Of a stretch of 64,000 nucleotides of DNA, positions 54,628-63,337 are shown in pieces. Position numbers and translations under genes: made by a program. The stretch is from an uncultured bacterium (GTDB taxonomy: Bacteria > Elusimicrobiota > Elusimicrobia > Elusimicrobiales > Elusimicrobiaceae). A model generated the notes under the pieces. The model worked only from the letters and a program-made list of their open reading frames with translations. It searched no databases and was not told where the DNA came from. The stretch covers positions 1 through 64,000 of the forward strand of contig CASEVJ010000003.1 of assembly GCA_949291365.1 (NCBI GenBank), in the 5' to 3' direction. Within the stretch, counting starts at the first letter, position 1. Each line of letters begins with the position of its first letter.

Positions 54628-55386
54628 TTATTGAAATAACTTATCAAAGGTGGCAATCTCCATGACGTAGTTCGTCACGTCGCCCTGCGAACGCAAGATT
54701 ACGGAAATTTCACTTCCGTCCTGGTTCTGCGCCAAGGCCAAATACTGCGCATCACGCGGAGAAAGCGCCAAGCTCAACGCCCCCGTATCGGTATAGGCGT
54801 TTGCATCTTCTTCGTCATTGCGCATGGCAGCGGCGGTTTTAGCATCTAATCCCTGGCCCAAATCCGCCCCAACACCCAACACCTTTACGTTTTGCAAAAG
54901 TGTGACGGTGACTTTCTGGCGGGAGCCGTTTTTCATAATGGCCTCAAAGGTTACCAAGATATCAATATTGTCGTCTGGTTTTATCATACTGGCCACATTG
55001 GTCGGCACGGTAATGATATAACCTCTCATCTGCACCGGGATTTTGCTGGAGAGGCCCGCCTCGGGAGAAAGCGAGGTAACGGCGTATTTGGAAATTTGGT
55101 TTCCTTTGGGAATCTGAATGCGCGCAATGGCATTGTCTATTTTGGCAAAGTCAGCATCTGTTGTCCAAGTAAACGCATCTTTCTGCACATAGGCAGCAGG
55201 CACTTGCACGCGTTTTAAATAGTCGCGTTTAATCACTTCGCGCTCTTTAATATCGCGAACAGGCACGAGCACCGTTTTAATGCTCTTGGAAGCGGTAAGT
55301 TTCTTTTGCGCACTGTTGACTATCATGGCATACACCAGTGCGGCCATTATAGCCAACACCAACGGAAGCATTATTCCTTTTTTCAT
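54628..55386 (-). CDS. cpaB: pilus assembly protein CpaB/RcpC
   Basis: Protein of 252 aa. An N-terminal membrane anchor (IMLPLVLAIMAALVYAMIV) is followed by an SAF-type domain (KTVLVPVRDIKEREVI...VPAAYVQ) and a RcpC domain (VQMRGYIITVPTNVASMIKPDDNIDILVTF, VTLLQNVKVLGVG). It is a periplasmic protein thought to aid secretin assembly. AAGGAG precedes the ATG. Normal length and order before the secretin gene. Confidence 0.92.
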   Translation of the reverse strand: MKKGIMLPLVLAIMAALVYAMIVNSAQKKLTASKSIKTVLVPVRDIKEREVIKRDYLKRVQVPAAYVQKDAFTWTTDADFAKIDNAIARIQIPKGNQISKYAVTSLSPEAGLSSKIPVQMRGYIITVPTNVASMIKPDDNIDILVTFEAIMKNGSRQKVTVTLLQNVKVLGVGADLGQGLDAKTAAAMRNDEEDANAYTDTGALSLALSPRDAQYLALAQNQDGSEISVILRSQGDVTNYVMEIATFDKLFQ

Positions 55387-55444
55387 TGTTTCTCCTTAAC
55401 GTTTACGTCCCGGTAAATTAAAAACAAAAATCTTGTTAAAACCC

Positions 55445-55933
55445 TTATTTCGTATCCGAGCTGGCATACGTCTTTTCTACTGGCATACGGGTAGTGGCTT
55501 TAATACGCCGTATCCCATTGCGTTTGGGCTCATCAGCCAACAGCCAACTGGTGCCCGGAAACGCCAAATGGACGGGATAAGTAACCGTCACAATTACATC
55601 TTCATGTTTATGGCGCTGATACATGGGGTCTGTACCCGTCGTCTGCACCTTTACCGCCACACTGATAGACTGCGCATTGCTGCCAAACACTTTCTGTTTG
55701 ACACTGTTAATTTTGTTTTTCATCGTACTGACTTTTGCACTTGCGCCAGGTTTATTGCTACCCACCAGCGCCCCAATACGGGCAAATTCATAGGAAGCGT
55801 GGTTGGCTATAATCGTGTGATAGGCGATGTTGCCGTATTCCAATATAAAGAATATCATCAACATCAGCACCGGCAGAATGAGCATCAATTCCACCGTTAC
55901 CTGCCCCTCACGCTTCCTACGAAAGAGTTTCAT
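55445..55933 (-). CDS. tadE: TadE-like pseudopilin
   Basis: Protein of 162 aa. A basic start (KLFRRKREGQ) and VTVELMLILPVLMLMIFFI form the prepilin-like signal with its conserved glutamate. A periplasmic domain follows. The ATG at 55933 has GGTG upstream; the frame continues 25 codons further without a site and overlaps the pilin gene. It is adjacent to the Flp pilins, as in other Tad loci. TadE is a minor pseudopilin needed for pilus assembly. Confidence 0.88.
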   Translation of the reverse strand: MKLFRRKREGQVTVELMLILPVLMLMIFFILEYGNIAYHTIIANHASYEFARIGALVGSNKPGASAKVSTMKNKINSVKQKVFGSNAQSISVAVKVQTTGTDPMYQRHKHEDVIVTVTYPVHLAFPGTSWLLADEPKRNGIRRIKATTRMPVEKTYASSDTK

Positions 55934-55955
55934 ACTTACACCGGCCCTTTTTATA

Positions 55956-56183
55956 TCAGGCGTCGGAAGAGTTGATGCCGCCCACAATCTTGTTCTTGAT
56001 GTTTTCAAACAATTCCGGCATCATGTTTTTCACCAGTGTACCGACCAACAGGGCGATACCCACCACCACGCCGAGCATGATGATGTATTCAATGGTGTTT
56101 TGCCCTTCCTGTTTTTTGACACAGTTAAATGCGGCTTCTTTGGCTGCATTTAACTTATTTTGCATGGCAATAATGAACTTCAT
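55956..56183 (-). CDS. flp: Flp-type major pilin
   Basis: Protein of 75 aa. A leader of about 27 residues ends in KKQEGQ, then NTIEYIIMLGVVVGIALLVG, the Flp signature with E-Y. The tail is charged (NMMPELFENIKNKIVGG). Prepilin peptidase would cleave after the glycine. AGGAGG is well placed, the best ribosome site of the unit, which fits a highly made major subunit. Confidence 0.92.
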   Translation of the reverse strand: MKFIIAMQNKLNAAKEAAFNCVKKQEGQNTIEYIIMLGVVVGIALLVGTLVKNMMPELFENIKNKIVGGINSSDA

Positions 56184-56206
56184 GGATTCCTCCTAATTTT
56201 TTAAAA

Positions 56207-56401
56207 CTAATCACCAGTATCGTACGTCGTCAAAATGAGTTTGGCCCCTTGGTCAAACTGCTGCGGCACCAGATTGGAGTACAAAGCATAAAACGCCAAA
56301 AACGCACCGAACAAAAATCCCGCAGTAAGCACATATTCTATGGCGGTCTGTCCTTTACGTCCGCAGAGGCATCTGCCTGCTGCTTTGCACACCTGCTTCA
56401 T
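56207..56401 (-). CDS. Flp-like minor pilin
   Basis: Protein of 64 aa. A basic, Cys-containing leader (KQVCKAAGRCLCGRKGQ) is followed by TAIEYVLTAGFLFGAFLAFY and a polar tail. The Flp signature is clear but the sequence differs from the pilin beside it. CGGAGG precedes the ATG. Three cysteines in the leader are unusual. Confidence 0.85.
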   Translation of the reverse strand: MKQVCKAAGRCLCGRKGQTAIEYVLTAGFLFGAFLAFYALYSNLVPQQFDQGAKLILTTYDTGD

Positions 56402-56437
56402 ACTATCCTCCGGGGCTGCTTACGGGACCCGCTTCGG

Positions 56438-57403
56438 TTAAAACTGAATGCCTACCGCAATCTGCTGCGAAGTACCCAGCGCTCCAAACGGCGTGACCGC
56501 ATAATCTATGCTGGCCCCGTAACCGAACAATTCAGAGCTGTAAATGCCAAAACCAAAGGATATTTTGGAAGTGGCATCCAAACCTAAACTTTTCAGGTTT
56601 TCACTGTCGCTGTAGCCAGTGCTTTCGCGGTCATAATACCCGACGCGTAAGTCAAACCGGGCCACCTGCAACAAATCTTCCGGAATGTGGATTTCCAAGC
56701 CGATACCGTAACGGCCGTCATCGTCCACATATTTCATATATTCACCGGAAATCGTCCAATATTTGGTATTAATATCGGCCCCCAAGCGCCAGCCGCGGGG
56801 CATTTCGTCTTTGTCACCTATGTTGACAATCGCACCGCCCAAGCCCAGCCACTGCCACGGGCGGGCCTTAGCGCCTACGTCAAAACCGACATTGGTGTAG
56901 CGGTAAGTATCCAATTTTTCGTTGATATACTTAGCCGTTGCCCCCAGCTGCAGCTTCTGGTCAAAGAAACCGCGCGCCAAAGACAAGCTGCCCACAAAGT
57001 TCTGCACCGGGGTAGTAATGGTGGGCTGCAATTCACCGTATTCGTCACGGAAATCAAAGCCGTCCATATCCATATAGTTAAGCGTTACGCCAATAATGGT
57101 TTTGCCCATCGGGTGCAAGTACGCCAGCGTGCGTGAAGCATAGCCCTGCAGATAATCCTGATAGGAAAACTGCAGTTCTTTAGTCGTGGCGGAAGCGGCG
57201 CCTGCCGGGTTCCAAAACAGGGCTTCCGGCCCTTCGGCAACAGATACATACGCATTGCCCAAGGCCTGTGCCCGCGGGGAGCCGGCGTCAATTTTCAAAA
57301 ACGCACTCGCGCTGGTACCGGCGTCGGCATTAATAGCATGTGCAGACGGAGCCGCCAGCACCAAGGTTAAACAAGCAAACAGAATTGTATTTTTTATCTT
57401 CAT
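56438..57403 (-). CDS. PorV/PorQ-like outer-membrane barrel
   Basis: Protein of 321 aa with a signal peptide (NTILFACLTLVLAAPSAHA). The N-terminal motif AGSPRAQALGNAYVS...EALFWNPAGAA is typical of the PorV/PorQ (UPF0164) branch of the FadL-like barrels. Alternating beta strands run to a C-terminal phenylalanine (QIAVGIQF). In Bacteroidetes PorV is the shuttle of type IX secretion. Here it lies 10 bases after the gene for a large protein with a YPNP-type C-terminal domain, suggesting a comparable partnership. AGGAATTT precedes the ATG. Confidence 0.87.
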   Translation of the reverse strand: MKIKNTILFACLTLVLAAPSAHAINADAGTSASAFLKIDAGSPRAQALGNAYVSVAEGPEALFWNPAGAASATTKELQFSYQDYLQGYASRTLAYLHPMGKTIIGVTLNYMDMDGFDFRDEYGELQPTITTPVQNFVGSLSLARGFFDQKLQLGATAKYINEKLDTYRYTNVGFDVGAKARPWQWLGLGGAIVNIGDKDEMPRGWRLGADINTKYWTISGEYMKYVDDDGRYGIGLEIHIPEDLLQVARFDLRVGYYDRESTGYSDSENLKSLGLDATSKISFGFGIYSSELFGYGASIDYAVTPFGALGTSQQIAVGIQF

Positions 57404-57413
57404 AAATTCCTAA

Positions 57414-60400
57414 TTACCTGGGTATTAAGATTTTGACTACTTTTTGGCAATGCTGTCTGCCGTTTTGGGCCCGGAAATCCACCAGGCCAAAATACACACC
57501 GCGGGCTACTTTCTTGCCGTGCTGGTTGGTGCGATCCCAGAAGCAGCGCAGGGCCGCATTGCGCACGTTGGGCATATTGCCGGGCACCGTGGGGTCATAG
57601 ACGGTATTGCTTACGGTATTGTCCGGGCTCAAGTCTATAGAGCCGCCCATCGTCACGCTCATATTATTGGCATCCACGCAGGTATAGCCGCTTTCGCGCA
57701 CCAAATCTCCAGCCAGGTTATAGAGTTTGAACGACATCTTACCCGGCACAGGCAGTTTGGTAATTTCCATCGTGCCCGTAGGTGTTTTTAACGGGTTGGG
57801 ATAGAAGAATACGGTCTTCTCCCAGTCTTCGCAGACAAATTCTCCGTCTCCGATAGCCACCGTGGCGCGGTGCAGGTTGACATACTGGTTGGTATCGGCC
57901 ACTTTTTCAATGCTCCACTGGGTCGGGTCGGCGCTCTGGTCGTCGGAATTAAGGATTTCACCGGTAATGGAGTCAATATTGGCCGACTGCAAGGCCGTAA
58001 CAAAGCGGAACGGATAGGTACCGTCCGGTACGTCTTGCTGGGCATAGTCGGTGCCGTCCCACACTTCTTCAATCAGCGTCGTGGCGGGGCGGATACCCAC
58101 AATGGCTCTGACCAGCACGTCGCGGATGTCGGTTACTTCTTTGCCGGTAGCCGGATCGCGCAAGGTACCTTTCTGATAGTCATAAATCGTGGTGCCCGGT
58201 TTAAAGATCTGAATAGCCACTTTCATCGGCACGGAGACCTGATACGAAATACTCATATTCGCACCGCGTTTACTGAGCGAATAGGCCTCCGTCTCCGGCA
58301 AGTCAAACACTTTGAGCAGATCCACATTCTGCGTCAGCTGTTTGACCGTGGGCTCATACAATCCTTCATCGGGGTAGTTCTTGGCGGTCAGGCGGATTTC
58401 ATAGTTACCATTGCGAACATAATAACCATTATTATCCGTGCCATCCCAATAGATTTTGCGCACCACATTGGGATCAAAGTTCGGCGTATTGACAATCGTC
58501 ATGGTGCTCAAATATTTACACACATCGCCGGCGCGGGCCATCTGCACGTTGGGATCTCCAGCGACAGCCGGGGTATCCATAGAGGTGCACAGGCCGTCTT
58601 CCAGCGCCACGATAGCTACCTCCACCGTAGCAGCGCGGGAAATGGCGAAGTTAATCTCATAAGGCGGTACAAAGACCGGGCCAGACGAGGTGTTGAACAA
58701 CTGCGGCGCATTGGGATAAACCGCCACCGAGCCGTCCAAGAAATACACCGGGCCGCGCGTAATATTGACGCGGTGCACTGTTTTGTCCGTAGCATACAGA
58801 CCCGTCTGCGGGGTGACATCGGCGGCATCACGCACCGGCTGGGCTGTAGTGGGATCATAATAGATATTCACGGGCTCTTCCGTCTGGGCCGCCAGATAGA
58901 ACGGATAGGTGCCGTCCGGTATCATTTCATACGGACATGCTTTCAAATCCGTCTGGTTGGCGCACGCGGCTACCGCTTCCGGCGTATTTTTGCCGCCGTC
59001 GAGCGTAGAGACCGGGGTCGGGTTATAGAAATACTGCGCGTCCCATTCTTCGGTCTGAGTTACGCCTTCGCCGGCTTTCAATGCGGAGCGGTTAAACGTT
59101 TTCACTGGCTGCAAGCGCACATCCAAGGTTTGTGCGGCGCCTTCAGCGTAATTATATTTAGCCGCTTCAGGATTGGCCGGATAGTTGGTAAAGGTCGTAT
59201 CGTTTACATAGATACACTGCGGGCTCTTGGTCGGATCCACATATCCATTGGTAAAGACTGCCGCATCGGTATCTTGGTCGCACACGCGCGGCGGCCAAGA
59301 AGTAACCGGCACCGTGTATTGCAATACTTCAGAAACGATATAATCTTCCGTAGTGGCAGTTACCGCGGTAACCTGTTTGGTGGCCCGGTAATATGTATAA
59401 GAATTGCCTGTCAATACGGGCTCTGTATATACATAGGAGTAACCCACCGTATCGCCCGTCACTAACGGAGCACCCGTTACAGTTACCGGCACTGCGCCGC
59501 CCGCTGTTAAGTTAGGAAGCGGGTTAGGGTTCATGGTGCCCACAGCAGTCACTAACCCTGCCGGAACCGTGGTGAGGGCAGTGGCAGCAGAGTCCCCAGT
59601 ATCTTTATAAAGCGGAATAACGACATCCTTATTATATATATTAATCTGCACGTTCATGGCTTTGGAGAGCTTATAGTTAATAGTCGCTTTGGCTCCGCTG
59701 TCTCCATACACGTCAGTTGCGCTTACGTCTACCACGCGGTAGAGATCCACCGGGAACAACGCAGACGCCGTGGTCTGTACACTCTGCGGGAACATGGGGT
59801 CTCTGGTTTTGACCACGAACATATAAGTCCCGGGGCCCACCATACGGCCCTGGTCATCACGTCCGTCCCAGCTTAATGTGTTCATCTGCTGGGCCACATT
59901 GGTGTTGCCGCCTTCATCGGTCAATGTTTTGACCGTGATACCGGCGGTATTTTTCACCACTGCCTCTACGTTGGCTTCACGCGCTACGGAATATTTAAAG
60001 ATGAACGGATCCAACCCATACGCCGTGGGGCTAGAGCCAATGGTGGAGTAGCTGACGGGCTGAATGGTAATGTCCACTACGCCGCGTTCCACCGGCAACA
60101 GACCGGTATAGTACTTTTGGGTTTTTACAGCCGTAAAAACGCCATAGCAGACAGAAGCCGTTGTGGAATTATCAAACGAGTCCGGGCAGATGGTTCCATC
60201 ATATTCACAGATATAGGCACCGTTCGTCCCTGTGCAGGGAACCAACTCACCCACACAGCCGGCAGGAGTATGTATCGTGGGTAATATATCCTGCGTATTA
60301 CACGCCATACCATTATTATAAGCAGAGGTATAAGGCACTTCAGCCCACAGCACATATACATAATCGCCGTCTGGCAAAGGAGCTCCGTTGGCAAAAGATA

Positions 60401-62750
60401 TGACACAGCGGCCATCCCCATCTATCCGGCCGCCATCTCCTACGCAGGAGAGCAAGTCTCCGTCAAAAATCTTACCAGATATCGGCAATTTGCTTCCCTG
60501 GGCATACAAAAGGTCACAACCATTTGCATTATGGCACAGCCCGTCCCATTTGTCCGGATAGCTCTGGGCGCGGCCGCGCTGCTGGCTGCTGCTGTATACC
60601 AGCGTGCCGCTGTTATCGGCAATCACGGGGCGGGAGCCCGTCGGCTCAAACCCTTTGGTAAACAAGCTTTTAAACGTGGTACCCGGAGAGTATACCTCAA
60701 AGTACACGGTGGACGCTTCCGTAGGTACATAGCGGATAGTGGCATAAGCAGTGGACTGTTTATTAAGCCCCTGCACCTCAATATCCGTCAGTTTCAGCGG
60801 GTCTACGGACAGCTGGCGCGTAACCGCGCGGGAGAAGTCCGTCCCCGGCCATTCGTCCTGGCTTCTGGCCTGGATAGACACTAAATAGTTGTTGGCAGGC
60901 AAGAGGCGGCCGCTGTCGTCGCGTCCGTCCCATTGTTCGGACTCAACGATAATCTGGTCGCTGTCAGCCCCTTTCATGCCTTCGCCCAAGCGCGGCTGCC
61001 AATCCACCAGGTTGCGCACCACAGAATTTTGTTTTAAAATCAATTCCGCATCATTATCTGATATATTGGTCGTGCCTTGGTTGGTCACAGGTACGGCGGC
61101 GGACGCGTCATACACCATAATTTTGACGTCAGAATCTTTACTCAAGCGGTACGCCAATGAATACGGCAGCGCCTGTACGCCGGTTATTTCCCCCACCACA
61201 GAGGGCGTGCTGCGCACGGTGTGCACATTGGTTACGTCCACCTGGATAGGATACTGGTTGTTGCCGGGGTAGGGGTAGGTCTGCTCAATATTGATGTTTT
61301 CCACCGCCATACCGTCGCCGGGATAATCGGTCTTAATAGTAGAGCGGAAGCCGAACTGACCATTGGTTTTGCCAAATTCGCCCAAGATTTCGTAGGAGCC
61401 GTCCCAAGACGTGCAGAAACGGATAGGGTCATTGTACCCTTTACCGGTACCGGGAGATTTAATCAGACATTTTGTTTCCGCCCCATTGGCTTTGCCTAAA
61501 GTAAACTTTTCTACACAAGTAGTCGTACTCACAGTCTTTGTAGGGTCATTAATAGAAACGCAGCAATTGCCAGAACAGTTTTCTGAAGGACAAACATAGA
61601 GCGGATTGGGGCAGGTAGTAGTATCCTCAAAGTTCGCCCGGGCCCCAAAGCAGGAATAACCGGCACACATATAATTGGACAAATCTTGCAATTCAGACGT
61701 TTTGGGCAAATTCTCATACGCCGTTTGGGCGGCGATTTTTCTATTTCTAGCAGCTGTTTCCGCATCAACAAGTGCATTATAGGTAGCCGTCGCTTGATTA
61801 TATACGGCTTTAGCGGCCAGATAGGTAGTATAGGCCGCATCTAATGTAGCCCCTACTGGTTGTAAGGCATCCCAAGCGTCCTGACAATCGTTTTCTGGTA
61901 TACAAGCTGAATTTTGTCTACAAGTGAAACCACTGTCAGCATTAGTAAGACAGGCAAAAGGTGTTGCACAGGCACCACCACCTACCCCTATGCTTGGATT
62001 TCGACAGTCACGAACCTCGTCGCTCCTTAAATAATTATTTTTGGCAGTAGTCCAAGCAGATTGAGCGGTATTCCACACATTAGTTGCTTCTACATAGTCA
62101 TAAAGTCCCTGCTGTTTCTCCCACTGCGCTTGGCTATATGCGGCTTGTGCAGCTTCATATTCTTGGATAATAGGGGCATACTCCTCCCAGTCCACAATAG
62201 AGTTATCAAAAATACTCCGGTAAATGGTATGCACGGCGGGGTTGGTCTCCGGGTTGGCTACGCCCAGGGATTTGTTGTATTTCACGATTTCAAACATGAT
62301 GTTCTGTATCGGGAAAGATACAGAATAGGTGGAAGCGCCGTTGGGCTTGTTGGTGCAGTACACGTCCATGCACAGAGCCAAGCAGTGGTTGGGATACTTG
62401 TTAATGGAGTTCGGCGCCGGATAGGGCTGGTCATACTCTATCAGCGCGGAGGTCTGCCACGGGTCGTCTGCGTTGTGGCCTTCTACATTAACGATACCGC
62501 TTTTATAAGCAGAAAGCTCTTTTTTGCTAATCAAGTTATTAGACCAGTTGCAGTACACATCGTTAATGTCTGAATTTTCCTCTTCGCCGTCAATATAATA
62601 CACACCGGCAGAGCGGATTTCGGCCGTTTGGGCAAAGGCCGGCGCGGCGGAAACTAAAAACAACAGAGGCAAAACAGCCGCCAAGGCCGCTTTGCCAGCA
62701 AACATTTTCCAAAAGTTTTTCCGTGTCATATGTGTTTTATTGTATCCCAT
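57414..62750 (-). CDS. 1778-aa exported protein with FlgD-like repeats and a YPNP C-terminal domain
   Basis: Signal peptide AAVLPLLFLVSAAPAFA. Residues about 200-400 contain an Ala-rich coiled coil (WNTAQSAWTTAKNNY, TYLAAKAVYNQATATY) with Cys-rich loops. Five FlgD-like units carry WDGRDDSGRLLPANNY (near 607), WDGRDDQGRMVGPGTY (958), WDGTDNNGYYVRNGNY (1437), WDGTDYAQQDVPDGTY (1563) and FWDRTNQHGKKVARGVY (1735). The end (about 1645-1778) runs from FYPNPL to KVVKILIPR, as in type IX sorting/FlgD C-terminal domains. No ribosome site precedes the ATG; a second ATG at 62729 is close behind a TACAAT and may be the true start. It is first gene of the Tad unit and probably a surface or pilus-tip protein. 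Confidence 0.85.
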   Translation of the reverse strand: MGYNKTHMTRKNFWKMFAGKAALAAVLPLLFLVSAAPAFAQTAEIRSAGVYYIDGEEENSDINDVYCNWSNNLISKKELSAYKSGIVNVEGHNADDPWQTSALIEYDQPYPAPNSINKYPNHCLALCMDVYCTNKPNGASTYSVSFPIQNIMFEIVKYNKSLGVANPETNPAVHTIYRSIFDNSIVDWEEYAPIIQEYEAAQAAYSQAQWEKQQGLYDYVEATNVWNTAQSAWTTAKNNYLRSDEVRDCRNPSIGVGGGACATPFACLTNADSGFTCRQNSACIPENDCQDAWDALQPVGATLDAAYTTYLAAKAVYNQATATYNALVDAETAARNRKIAAQTAYENLPKTSELQDLSNYMCAGYSCFGARANFEDTTTCPNPLYVCPSENCSGNCCVSINDPTKTVSTTTCVEKFTLGKANGAETKCLIKSPGTGKGYNDPIRFCTSWDGSYEILGEFGKTNGQFGFRSTIKTDYPGDGMAVENINIEQTYPYPGNNQYPIQVDVTNVHTVRSTPSVVGEITGVQALPYSLAYRLSKDSDVKIMVYDASAAVPVTNQGTTNISDNDAELILKQNSVVRNLVDWQPRLGEGMKGADSDQIIVESEQWDGRDDSGRLLPANNYLVSIQARSQDEWPGTDFSRAVTRQLSVDPLKLTDIEVQGLNKQSTAYATIRYVPTEASTVYFEVYSPGTTFKSLFTKGFEPTGSRPVIADNSGTLVYSSSQQRGRAQSYPDKWDGLCHNANGCDLLYAQGSKLPISGKIFDGDLLSCVGDGGRIDGDGRCVISFANGAPLPDGDYVYVLWAEVPYTSAYNNGMACNTQDILPTIHTPAGCVGELVPCTGTNGAYICEYDGTICPDSFDNSTTASVCYGVFTAVKTQKYYTGLLPVERGVVDITIQPVSYSTIGSSPTAYGLDPFIFKYSVAREANVEAVVKNTAGITVKTLTDEGGNTNVAQQMNTLSWDGRDDQGRMVGPGTYMFVVKTRDPMFPQSVQTTASALFPVDLYRVVDVSATDVYGDSGAKATINYKLSKAMNVQINIYNKDVVIPLYKDTGDSAATALTTVPAGLVTAVGTMNPNPLPNLTAGGAVPVTVTGAPLVTGDTVGYSYVYTEPVLTGNSYTYYRATKQVTAVTATTEDYIVSEVLQYTVPVTSWPPRVCDQDTDAAVFTNGYVDPTKSPQCIYVNDTTFTNYPANPEAAKYNYAEGAAQTLDVRLQPVKTFNRSALKAGEGVTQTEEWDAQYFYNPTPVSTLDGGKNTPEAVAACANQTDLKACPYEMIPDGTYPFYLAAQTEEPVNIYYDPTTAQPVRDAADVTPQTGLYATDKTVHRVNITRGPVYFLDGSVAVYPNAPQLFNTSSGPVFVPPYEINFAISRAATVEVAIVALEDGLCTSMDTPAVAGDPNVQMARAGDVCKYLSTMTIVNTPNFDPNVVRKIYWDGTDNNGYYVRNGNYEIRLTAKNYPDEGLYEPTVKQLTQNVDLLKVFDLPETEAYSLSKRGANMSISYQVSVPMKVAIQIFKPGTTIYDYQKGTLRDPATGKEVTDIRDVLVRAIVGIRPATTLIEEVWDGTDYAQQDVPDGTYPFRFVTALQSANIDSITGEILNSDDQSADPTQWSIEKVADTNQYVNLHRATVAIGDGEFVCEDWEKTVFFYPNPLKTPTGTMEITKLPVPGKMSFKLYNLAGDLVRESGYTCVDANNMSVTMGGSIDLSPDNTVSNTVYDPTVPGNMPNVRNAALRCFWDRTNQHGKKVARGVYFGLVDFRAQNGRQHCQKVVKILIPR

Positions 62751-62840
62751 TTGTATAATCTAAAAAATCTTTCCACGAACAAAGGCCGCCCGGCTCTTAT
62801 ATGTATATATAAAAAGCACGCGACGGGACTTACTCTTAAA

Positions 62841-62868
62841 TTCTTACAACTTTTGGCCCGCTTGTCAA
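62841..62868 (-). promoter_or_regulatory. possible promoter of Tad unit 1
   Basis: TTGACA and TAAGAA on the minus strand are separated by 16 bases, about 90 bases before the first gene. A TACAAT at 62735-62740, next to the ATG at 62729, is an alternative. Confidence 0.5.
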
Positions 62869-63279
62869 CACTTTTGTACTATTTTTCCGTGCACGCGGGC
62901 ACTTTACAGCCGCTAATTAGGCAAACTAAAAATATAAAAACACGCCTTCTTGCGCTTTTTCTCCGACGGAGACGCCCTGTTCCAGCCCCGGGAACGCCTG
63001 CCGCTGGCGGACTGATAAAAAAAAGGACGGAAAGCAAAAACAAATTAGCAGTTTTTCTTTTTTCCGCCGCATATTACAGCAGATTTTTTCTATTCAATCC
63101 CTAAATGCGCTTGTTTTATTTTACCAAAAGGGCAGGCCGCTGACAAAATGTTAGATGTATTTTTCGCGCAAAATACGCTCATTTTTACACAGGGCAGGCG
63201 CAGCGCTCAAGCAAGCATTTTTGAAAAGCCGTCAAGTCCGGAGGGCTTATTTTCTGCGGCATTGTGTTAACCGGCGCGC
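62869..63279. other. 411-base intergenic stretch
   Basis: AT-rich DNA with A- and T-runs and some GC-rich patches lies between the GGDEF gene terminator and the Tad promoter. No open frame with a ribosome site and no RNA fold was recognised. Confidence 0.45.
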
Positions 63280-63304
63280 AAAAACGCCGGCCCAAAAGCC
63301 GGCG
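63280..63304 (-). terminator. terminator of the GGDEF gene
   Basis: CGCCGGC and GCCGGCG pair around six bases; the minus-strand RNA ends in five U. Confidence 0.9.
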
Positions 63305-63337
63305 CTGAAATAAAAATTTCTTGCTTCTGATATACAG

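Noticed and set aside
57870-59465. 531-codon plus frame antisense to the giant exported protein
   Set aside because: Arg/His/Ile-rich product with no signals, opposite a gene with clear FlgD-like repeats.
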